A stretch of 64,000 nt of DNA, from positions 1 to 64,000 of the forward strand of contig NC_019017.1 of NCBI RefSeq assembly GCF_000296815.2, given 5' to 3'. Position numbers and translations under genes: made by a program. Below are positions 17,701 to 24,431 of this stretch, piece after piece; the stretch's first letter is position 1; every line of letters begins with the position of its first letter. Under the pieces are notes generated by a model. It made no database searches. It saw nothing but the letters and a program-made list of their open reading frames with translations, and was not told where the DNA came from. Source of the DNA: Fibrisoma limi BUZ 3. Its GTDB lineage: Bacteria; Bacteroidota; Bacteroidia; Cytophagales; Spirosomataceae.

Positions 17701-19174
17701 AAAGAATAAACGCCCCGGCGATAGCGAAAGCGACCGTCTGCGCCATTGGGCGAAACATTTTGCCTTCAATTCCTACCAGGGCCAGAATGGGCAGATAGAC
17801 GATAAGGATAATAATTTCGCCAAAAGCCGCTGATGAGCGGATTCGGCTGGCCGACTCATACACCTCCTCGTCCATTTCGGCTTGGGTCAGATTATGCCGG
17901 TAGTTTTTCAGGGCGATGTGGTGCAGGGTAGCCTCGACGATAATGACGGCCCCATCCACGATCAGCCCGAAGTCGATGGCCCCCAAACTCATCAGGTTGC
18001 CCGAAACGCCGAATAGATTCATGAGAATCACGGCAAAGAGCATCGAAAGGGGAATGACCGACGCCACCACCAGGCCCGCCCGCCAGTTGCCCAGCATCAA
18101 GACCAGCACGAAGACGACGATCAAGGCTCCTTCGATCAGGTTCCGTTCGACCGTGCCGATAGCGCGGTTGACGAGCTTCGTGCGATCCAAGAAAGCGTGA
18201 ATCTCGATGCCTTCTGGCAGCGACTTTTTAATTTGTTCGATGCGGGCTTTGACGTTGCCGATCACTTCGGAGGAATTGGCCCCTTTGAGCATCATGACGA
18301 TAGCTCCGACCACTTCCCCTTCATCATTCCGGGTCATAGCCCCGTAGCGAATCGCCGAACCAAGCTGCACCTGCGCCACGTCGCGCACCAGTACCGGTAC
18401 GCCTTCGTCGGTTCGGCGCACGACGATTTTACCAATGTCCGCTACCGTACGAATCAGCCCTTCGGAGCGAATGAAGTAGGCATTGGGACGACGGTCAATG
18501 TAAGCTCCCCCCGCGTTCTGGTTATTGCGTTCGAGGGCGGTGAACAGTTCGTTCATCGTCACGCCCGTGGCCCTCAGCCGCTGCGGATCGACGGCCACTT
18601 CGTATTGTTTCAACAACCCCCCGAAACTGCTAACGTCGGCCACTCCCTTCGTTCCCAATAGCTGTCGCCGAACGATCCAGTCCTGAATCGAGCGCAGTTC
18701 CATCGCCGGGTAGCGTTTTTCGTAGCCGGGTTTAGCCCGAATTACGTACTGGTAGATTTCGCCCAGACCAGTAGTGACGGGAGCCAGTTCGGGATCGCCG
18801 GCATTGGCTGGTATCTGGGAGCGGGCCTGTTGCAGGCGTTCAAAGACCTGTTGGCGGGCTACCAGCACATCGACCGCATCGGTAAAGACGATGGTGACAA
18901 CCGATAAGCCAAAGCGCGATATGGACCGTACCTCGACCAGATCGGGCAGGGTCGCCATGGTCTGTTCGATGGGAAAGCTGATGAGCCGTTCCACATCGGG
19001 GGCCGATAAGGCGGGGCTTTGGGTGATGACCTGCACCTGGTTGTTGGTGATGTCGGGCAGGGCGTCAATAGGCAATCGGGTCAGTGAATAGCCCCCCCAC
19101 ACGATGAGGGCGAGGGTGAACAGCCCGATGATAAGCTTATTCTGAATAGAAAATCGAATGATGCGATCCAGCAT
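14720..19174 (-). CDS. czcA: CzcA/CusA heavy-metal RND pump fused to a CzcC/TolC channel
   Basis: About 1484 residues from the ATG at 19174 (MLDRIIRFSIQNK), which fits RND N-termini; the in-frame ATG at 19222 adds 16 non-homologous residues. Residues 1 to about 1040 are a full proton-driven RND pump with twelve membrane helices and the relay motif DFGLIVDGAVIIVEA. After a linker comes a second signal-like hydrophobic stretch (LLIAGLGVGVGSIAQAQ, about 1065-1081) and then an outer-membrane-efflux domain with TolC-type helical repeats to the end. The fusion is a known Bacteroidota architecture. With CzcB it forms a complete tripartite exporter. Confidence 0.92.
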   Translation of the reverse strand: MLDRIIRFSIQNKLIIGLFTLALIVWGGYSLTRLPIDALPDITNNQVQVITQSPALSAPDVERLISFPIEQTMATLPDLVEVRSISRFGLSVVTIVFTDAVDVLVARQQVFERLQQARSQIPANAGDPELAPVTTGLGEIYQYVIRAKPGYEKRYPAMELRSIQDWIVRRQLLGTKGVADVSSFGGLLKQYEVAVDPQRLRATGVTMNELFTALERNNQNAGGAYIDRRPNAYFIRSEGLIRTVADIGKIVVRRTDEGVPVLVRDVAQVQLGSAIRYGAMTRNDEGEVVGAIVMMLKGANSSEVIGNVKARIEQIKKSLPEGIEIHAFLDRTKLVNRAIGTVERNLIEGALIVVFVLVLMLGNWRAGLVVASVIPLSMLFAVILMNLFGVSGNLMSLGAIDFGLIVDGAVIIVEATLHHIALKNYRHNLTQAEMDEEVYESASRIRSSAAFGEIIILIVYLPILALVGIEGKMFRPMAQTVAFAIAGAFILSLTYVPMVSALLLSKKPVREATRTVSDRIMAFFHRLYDPAIRWTLGHKRIVVGLSVALFAVALFIFSRLGGEFIPQLDEGDFAVETRVMTGSSLAQTVDASQQAGALLRKEYPEVVEVVSKIGASEIPTDPMPIEAADMMVILKDRKEWTSASSREELAQKMQSTLERIPGVSFGFLQPIQMRFSELMTGVKQDVAVKLYGEDLGILADYAVRIGRVVSTVPGAKDLYVEPVSGLPQIVVKFDRDALARFGLSIEEANRYLQAAFAGASAGLVYEGERRYDLVVRLQQQSRQRLEDVQNLLVTTVDGQAVPLGQIADVSFQNSVNQIQRENAQRRITVAFNVRERDVESVVRELQQKLDRQVKLPPGYYLTYGGQFQNLEEARERLSIAVPVALGLIFLLLFFTFGSVRQSLLIFSAIPLSAIGGVIALWLRGMPFSISAGVGFIALFGVAVLNGIVLIGEFNHLKSERGPTEGQTDLRDIILQGTATRLRPVMLTALVASLGFLPMALAQTAGAEVQRPLATVVIGGLVSATLLTLLVLPCLYWWEQTAGGTGPLGAKRSGITPQPVGKLTSWLLIAGLGVGVGSIAQAQTSPTALTATPLTLDAALNQALANNGSGRVSSLNIAIQQTGRRTAREIGRTDVSLVSGQYNSLRWDNNVTISQSIPNGKLIRGLERLADAGIRSSELQARLTQIELRARVKGTYLELTYLTERLKLLARQDSLLVAFRRATDVRQRTGEGTGLEVATADNLIGEVRNQLALTEAERQIALTGLQTLLNTTSGLTLPDEPLTRRPLPILADSALAQNPTLALLRQQVSIAEGQIAVEQARLRPDYSVGYFNQSLIGTQNVDGPGGVPQERYFGGGRRFQGVQVSVSIPLFQKAQRARIESARLGQQLAEASLGFNQRNLQGDLAAAIQEVRKQQASLSYYEQTGLPVARRLAEGAEKAFRAGEAGYLEYAQALTRAYQTQTGYVDTINQYNQAVVQLEQLVGLP

Positions 19175-19289
19175 GATCGTGTCTGAATAGGTTGACAAAA
19201 AAGAGATGCCGAACGCGTACAAACCGCCTAACTACACCTTTCCAAGGCCTAGCTGGGCAGTCCTTCGCAAACGGCGCAAGTGATCAGAC

Positions 19290-19628
19290 CTAAAGTTGAG
19301 GAGGTTGCCAAATGGCCGTAATGGGGTCGAGGGGGTGTTCGGAAGCGTAGCTAAACCCAGCTACCGCGACCAGTGCATTTTCGACGGAGGGAGAGAGTGA
19401 ATACTGGAGTCGAGGGGCGACCGTCAGGGTAGCCGCGCAGCAGGCGCAGGTACAGAAGGGCGAACAGGCATCGTGTTCGTGGTGATGCGACTGCTGGGAT
19501 TCGGTTGGTGTGGCTGATGCGACCATAGCCCGGCCTGCCTGACCGGTTGTCGGTAGGGGTTCATCTGCACATGGCCACAGCGAGAGAGCCAGCAGATAAA
19601 AGGCCAGTAGGGTTGTTAGCCACTTCAC
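19290..19628 (-). CDS. DUF6660-like small secreted Cys/His protein
   Basis: About 112 residues from a GTG start at 19628 (VKWLTTLLAFYLLAL), five bases after a TAnnTTTG box; an upstream ATG at 19670 would add a Cys-rich segment before the signal. A signal peptide is followed by HHHEHDACSPFCTCACC near residues 48-65, a strong metal-binding motif recurrent in proteins next to Bacteroidota Czc systems (DUF6660 as I recall it). As first gene of the minus-strand efflux run it may be a periplasmic metal buffer or sensor. Confidence 0.6.
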   Translation of the reverse strand: MKWLTTLLAFYLLALSLWPCADEPLPTTGQAGRAMVASATPTESQQSHHHEHDACSPFCTCACCAATLTVAPRLQYSLSPSVENALVAVAGFSYASEHPLDPITAIWQPPQL

Positions 19629-19633
19629 AAGTG

Positions 19634-19641
19634 CAAAGGTA
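19634..19641 (-). promoter_or_regulatory. Bacteroidota -7 box for the metal-efflux operon
   Basis: TACCTTTG on the minus strand, five bases before the GTG start of the DUF6660-like gene. It could drive the whole operon down to the GDCCVxC gene, giving a near-leaderless message. The TTG candidates upstream are spaced 15 and 26 bases away, neither ideal. Confidence 0.4.
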
Positions 19642-19670
19642 CGGCAAAAGCTTGTGCAACAGGGAGTCAA

Positions 19671-20266
19671 AAAAGAAATCTCTTAAACCACGGCGGACCG
19701 AGAATTATCCGCTCGGTCCGCGACCGGTCAGCCGACGCTGGGCGTACCGTTCGCAGTCGGTCCCGCAGTCGCGTACGGTACCGATGCGGCTGGGCCGGCA
19801 CTCCGGCGCACCACCCCCGTCCGTTTCGGCAAAACTACCCTCCTTGCTATGAAGGCGGCAATTATATATTTGCTAGTAGTCAGGAAGAATTGCCAATGGG
19901 TCGGCTCCTGCGCTAACTGGGGTAACCGGATACGTAAGTAGCCGGGTTTAACCCGAAAATCACCTGCTATTCCAATGGCCGATTTTTGCTGAACTGGCTG
20001 GTTTTCCTTGCTCCATGTTCAGCAAAAGCCAAAGAGCAAGATGGCACTAATGTTGTACCGGTAGCGCAAAATTCGGTAGTTGAATAGCCAACAATTGTTA
20101 GTGAAGTGATGAGCGGTAACTGACGCTATTCATTATGGACTAGCTCTTTGGGGTTCATGGCTGGCTTGCAGGGAGCAGTTTTTTACTAAGATTCACCTAT
20201 TTTGTTTTTCATTGAGCTACTTATCCGACTATTTTGTGGCTGACCACCTGTTTACTGCCAGCAACC
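19671..20266. other. Divergent intergenic region between efflux operon and second mbnPH
   Basis: No gene is supported. It holds a perfect 9-bp inverted repeat (CGGACCGAG at 19694-19702 and its complement at 19712-19720) and a 32-base segment (19718-19749) that repeats 2415-2446 with four mismatches. Promoters for the divergent metal operon and for mbnP copy 2 must lie here. Confidence 0.4.
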
Positions 20267-21049
20267 ATGAGCCAAACGTCCTTGCTGCTATTTCTGCTGA
20301 GTCTGCCGTTGGTTGCTCAACCGAGCTTGGCCCAGCAGCAGGTAGTTATCCAAGTAAACCATGTAGTTGGCACAAGCCACTTGACGCGTTCGCCAGCAAC
20401 GTTCGTCACGGCCCAGCAGGAACGCTTTACGGTTACGCGTCTGCACTACTACCTCAGCAATGTTCGACTGGTGAAAGCCGACGGTTCCGCCTGGGTATTG
20501 CCCCCGGACAGTAGTTACTTTCTCATTAGGGCTGAAGCGCCAGCCTCGCATCAAATTACTTTACCCCATGTGCCGGTTGGCGAGTATACTGGGCTTCAAT
20601 TCATGATTGGTGTTGACAGCCTGCGTAACACCATGCCGCCTAGCCAGCGAAAAGGCTGTTTAGATATTGGGGGGGAAGCCAATGGCATGTACTGGTCGTG
20701 GAACGCTGGCTATATTTTTTTTAAATTTGAAGGCCTCTCGCCCCAGGCACCGATGGATAAAACATCGGGTAAACACGAATTTACTTTTCACGTAGGCCAG
20801 TTTGGCGGCATGAAGATCCCCACCCCCAATAACACCCGTCTGGTTTCACTTTCCTTTCCTGATCAGCCGTTAAGGGTTGTTCCGGGCCACCACGCGCAGG
20901 TCGCATTGTGGGCCGACCTGCTTAAAGTATTTGATGGGGTCCACTCCATCCGGATTGCCGAACACCCAAACGTGATGATGCAGCCCGTCGCGGCCCGCAT
21001 TGCGGACAACTACAGTAGAATGTTCTCCCTCCAGAAGCCGCAAAACTAA
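20267..21049 (+). CDS. mbnP: MbnP family copper-binding protein (copy 2)
   Basis: About 260 residues from the ATG at 20267, which directly precedes a signal peptide (LLLFLLSLPLVAQ). It shares the family blocks with copy 1: LHYYLSNVRLVK, PVGEYTGLQFMIGVDSL and MYWSWNAGYIFFKFEG, with the same conserved tryptophans. Overall similarity is moderate, so this is an older duplication or a separate acquisition, not a recent copy. Periplasmic copper binding is expected. Its own di-heme partner starts 13 bases after the stop. Confidence 0.88.
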   Translation: MSQTSLLLFLLSLPLVAQPSLAQQQVVIQVNHVVGTSHLTRSPATFVTAQQERFTVTRLHYYLSNVRLVKADGSAWVLPPDSSYFLIRAEAPASHQITLPHVPVGEYTGLQFMIGVDSLRNTMPPSQRKGCLDIGGEANGMYWSWNAGYIFFKFEGLSPQAPMDKTSGKHEFTFHVGQFGGMKIPTPNNTRLVSLSFPDQPLRVVPGHHAQVALWADLLKVFDGVHSIRIAEHPNVMMQPVAARIADNYSRMFSLQKPQN

Positions 21050-21061
21050 CCCTTGTCTGCC

Positions 21062-22453
21062 ATGCCCCTACGAATGACCGTTCTGCTCCTGGCCACAATG
21101 TTGCTGCTGGCGACCGCCTACCGATCCGTTCAGAACCCCTATCTGCCCATGCCTTTCCCCAAGCCCGCTCATTTTCCCGAGCCGGTTTATGACTTCAACA
21201 AATATCCCTTAACCAAGGTCAAGATTGCCCTGGGCCGCCGTCTGTTTTACGATCCTTTTCTTTCGCGCGATGGGTCGGTTAGCTGCGCCAGTTGCCACCA
21301 GCAGGCCTCCGCGTTTACCCAGCACGGTCACCGGCTCAGCCACGGCATCAATGACTCGCTGACCGAACACAATTCAATGCCCTTGATGAATCTGGCTTGG
21401 CAGGATAAGTTCGGTTGGGATGGTGGCATTCATGCCCTGGATCTGTTTCCGGTTTCTCCCCTGCAGCATCCGCATGAGATGGGCGAAAACCTGGTTAATC
21501 TACTGGGTAAACTGCGCCAGAACGAATCGTACCGGTTACAGTTTTTGGATGCTTTTGCCAATGATAATGTGTCGAGTGATCAACTCCTGCAAGCCTTATC
21601 CCAGTTTATGCTGACGATGGTATCGGCAACTTCACGGTATGATCAGTTCGTGGGTCAGCAGCAACAAACGCTAACCCAGGACGAGCAGAAAGGACTAACG
21701 GTGTTTGAGCAAAAGTGCCATTCCTGCCACGGCGGATTTCTGTTTACGGACCTCTCCCTACGCAATAATGGCTTACGCGCTTTCAATCGGGCGGACATTG
21801 GCCTGGAAAAAATAACGCAGAAAACCTCGGACCGCTACAAGTTCAAAGTACCTAGCCTGCGCAATGTAGCGGTTACGGCTCCCTACATGCACGATGGCCG
21901 GTTTGGCACGCTGGAAGAAGTACTGGATCATTACTCGGATGGGGTAGTTAAATCCGCTACGCTTGACCCACTCCTTACCGCCAGGGGCAAACTAGGCATA
22001 CGGCTGTCTGCCGCCGAGAAACAGCACCTGATTCAGTTTCTGGGCACCCTAACTGATAAGCAATTTTTAACCAATCCCGCTTTTTCAGAACCGGAAACAG
22101 ATGCCATGTACCGGCAACGAATAGATTTTCCGGTGGCCACCATCCGACCCGAGGTGCCCGTTCAGTTACAACCCCTTATGCAACGACTGGCTCAATTACA
22201 AACGGCGGCCCAAGACGCGGACGTTCTCCGGATCAGCGACCTGGCCACACAGTTGAAGATCGACTTAGAGCAAGTGGATGTAAGCATGATGAACGAAGCC
22301 CAGCGTCAGTTCTACAAAGAGCAGTCGGTCAGTATGCGTCTGGATGCCGATCACTTGATTCGTATCAAAGAAATTTTGCACCAAAAGCAACACCTGGCGA
22401 CGCTATTCGAAAAGGGAAAATTGATTTCCTTCGCCTTTAAACTGAATAAGTAG
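21062..22453 (+). CDS. mbnH: MbnH family di-heme enzyme with C-terminal extension (copy 2)
   Basis: About 463 residues from the ATG at 21062. Heme motifs CASCH (near residue 77) and CHSCH (near 220), the block QHGHRLSHGIND and MHDGRF match copy 1. Unlike copy 1 it continues for about 110 residues past the usual end with a helical, Gln-rich segment (LQPLMQRLAQLQTAAQ and onward) that could form a coiled coil. The extension is unusual for MbnH and might mediate binding to MbnP or to the cell envelope. Periplasmic Trp oxidation of MbnP is the expected role. Confidence 0.85.
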   Translation: MPLRMTVLLLATMLLLATAYRSVQNPYLPMPFPKPAHFPEPVYDFNKYPLTKVKIALGRRLFYDPFLSRDGSVSCASCHQQASAFTQHGHRLSHGINDSLTEHNSMPLMNLAWQDKFGWDGGIHALDLFPVSPLQHPHEMGENLVNLLGKLRQNESYRLQFLDAFANDNVSSDQLLQALSQFMLTMVSATSRYDQFVGQQQQTLTQDEQKGLTVFEQKCHSCHGGFLFTDLSLRNNGLRAFNRADIGLEKITQKTSDRYKFKVPSLRNVAVTAPYMHDGRFGTLEEVLDHYSDGVVKSATLDPLLTARGKLGIRLSAAEKQHLIQFLGTLTDKQFLTNPAFSEPETDAMYRQRIDFPVATIRPEVPVQLQPLMQRLAQLQTAAQDADVLRISDLATQLKIDLEQVDVSMMNEAQRQFYKEQSVSMRLDADHLIRIKEILHQKQHLATLFEKGKLISFAFKLNK

Positions 22454-22820
22454 CTAACAGCCTGTCGGGCGGACTGGGCTCAGAATGTATGCCCCCAAAT
22501 GCCACAAAGTATGCGTATACTACGGATAGTAGTTGACAGTTATTAAAAAGTAAACGTCCAAATTAACGCCCGTTTTAAGGATACGGCCGCTGAATTTAAA
22601 CCGGCTGCTCCAAGCTTACCTCCTCACAATCTCGAATTGCCATCTCACGAATTAAAGCCTCATTTTCAATAGCAGGCCTGAGTTTGTGAGACTGTTTTTG
22701 CCAAACGACCGCAATCGGTGTGCCGACCCAGGCCGGACCATGAATTTTGTACCTTCCGCAGATATACCCAATTATCTTCAATACGACTTAACCAAGATTT
22801 AACTAATTACATCCGGATTA
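22454..22820. other. Intergenic region, no supported gene
   Basis: A minus-strand open frame of 61 codons (22596-22781) starts with TTG, resembles nothing I recognise and lacks a clear promoter, so I do not call it. No strong repeat is visible. The metal island ends here and codon style changes to a more AT-rich pattern downstream. Confidence 0.4.
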
Positions 22821-24368
22821 TTAAAGCCTTTCTTTACTAAATATGTAGGAATCATTATCGACAAATTCACTGGCCGACAACTCGATACTTTTCACCTGGG
22901 CGGAATCTTGTACGAACGTTACAGGAAAAATACCGAATCTCGGGTTAGAGAACGTAAGTCGGAATTGATTACCATCCATATAATCCAGTTGGCCGGTTAG
23001 ATTAGGATGATGTTGAAACCGAATCGTTAATCGTTGCTTTGTTTGTTTAACTGGCTCGGCTGTAATGGTAAGTGTACCGTAAAGATTGTTCTGATAGGTT
23101 CCCGTGTAGGCCGACAGGGGCAGCGCGGGTTTGGCGTTTTTCTCAACCCGGCTCGCTAATGCCTTAATTTCCTCCTGGCTCTTCTGATCCTTTGCTTTTG
23201 CCCGGTTGAAATAGTATTGATGCCGATTTGTATAAGGAACTCCTAAATAAGCATCAAGCAGTTGAAAGCGTAGAGCCTCTTGAAAACTGTGATGATCTTG
23301 ATTCGTGAGAATAACAATGCCTAATTTTTTACTGGGAACCAGGGTGGTACTACTTCGAAATCCCGAACACGCACCAGCGTGCGCAAAGACGGATACACCG
23401 GCATAGTCCAGTAATCCGACACCCAGGCAATAGAATTGAAAACCAAGGGGGAACAAGGTCATTCGACTGGAACTGGCAATTGTATTCGCTTCCCTGGATT
23501 TTTCCAGTGCCGCCCACGGAATAATTTGACGGTTACCGACTCGGCCACTATCAAGCTGCATTTTCAGCCAAAGGGTCATATCCCGGACCGTTGAACTCAT
23601 ACCGGTAGCGGGCCCTAAATTGTCAAGATTGTCATAAGGAATTCGTGTGAGATTTCCTTGAGCATTACAACACGTCGTATACGGTAAGGCTACGTTCGAC
23701 TGCTTGCGCATATCGTCGTAGAGGATGAACGTTCGGGTCATCCCAAGCGGATTGAGTAGTTGATTTTGTATAAATTGCTCCCAGGTCTGATTCGTCACCT
23801 TGGGAATTAGTTCAGAAGCAACAACGTACCCTTGATTCGAATAGCCAAAGTCTTGACGAAACTGATAAGGGGGAACGTGAAGTTGCATCCGGGTAACGAC
23901 ATCCTGCCGGGTCAGGCTAGAATCCCAAAATAGAAAGTCTCCCTGATAATTCTTAAAGCCTAATCGATGCGATAGCAGATCTCGAATCGTAACTAGCTGA
24001 GTCGCAATAGGATCGTTTAGTTTAAAGTTGGGAAGATACTTGATCACCTTTTCATCCAACGAAAGCTTTTTTTGGGTATCTAACAGGGCGAAGCCCGTGC
24101 CCGTAAATAATTTAGAATTAGAAGCAATCGGGAACACCGTGTTTTCATTCACAAATTGTTGCGTACCCGCTTCTAGCACACCGTACCCTTTGGCTAGGAT
24201 AATTTTACCATTCTCAACAATGCCAACAGCCATACCCGGTATCTGCCAGTCAGTCATCCCCCTCTTGATATATATATCTAAACTGTCGGTTACAAATTGA
24301 GGAGTTTGCCCATAGGCGGGTTGACACAAGCAGTACAGAAAATAGGTAAGCCAAACAATTTGTTTCAT
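22821..24368 (-). CDS. Serine hydrolase, class C beta-lactamase fold
   Basis: About 515 residues from the ATG at 24368, just before a signal peptide (IVWLTYFLYCLCQPAYGQ). The catalytic set of the penicillin-binding/class C family is present: SNSK (SxxK, near residue 83), YSN (YxN, near 185) and HAGACSG (HxG, near 330). A C-terminal beta domain after about residue 400 (TGTYQNNLYGTLTI) is the lipocalin-like extension common in Bacteroidota members. It likely acts as a periplasmic peptidase or esterase rather than as a resistance enzyme. It lies downstream of the TonB receptor on the same strand. Confidence 0.85.
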   Translation of the reverse strand: MKQIVWLTYFLYCLCQPAYGQTPQFVTDSLDIYIKRGMTDWQIPGMAVGIVENGKIILAKGYGVLEAGTQQFVNENTVFPIASNSKLFTGTGFALLDTQKKLSLDEKVIKYLPNFKLNDPIATQLVTIRDLLSHRLGFKNYQGDFLFWDSSLTRQDVVTRMQLHVPPYQFRQDFGYSNQGYVVASELIPKVTNQTWEQFIQNQLLNPLGMTRTFILYDDMRKQSNVALPYTTCCNAQGNLTRIPYDNLDNLGPATGMSSTVRDMTLWLKMQLDSGRVGNRQIIPWAALEKSREANTIASSSRMTLFPLGFQFYCLGVGLLDYAGVSVFAHAGACSGFRSSTTLVPSKKLGIVILTNQDHHSFQEALRFQLLDAYLGVPYTNRHQYYFNRAKAKDQKSQEEIKALASRVEKNAKPALPLSAYTGTYQNNLYGTLTITAEPVKQTKQRLTIRFQHHPNLTGQLDYMDGNQFRLTFSNPRFGIFPVTFVQDSAQVKSIELSASEFVDNDSYIFSKERL

Positions 24369-24431
24369 AAATGTTGCGGTCAGCTTAAAATGACTCATTG
24401 GCTGAGATTTAATTATAAAATTTCATTAAGG

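Noticed and set aside
15250-18661. Several long plus-strand frames opposite czcA
   Set aside because: They are antisense shadows of a GC-rich gene with strong minus-strand homology; none has a family match.
22596-22781. 61-codon minus-strand frame
   Set aside because: TTG start, no promoter, no family; kept only as a note in the gap entry.
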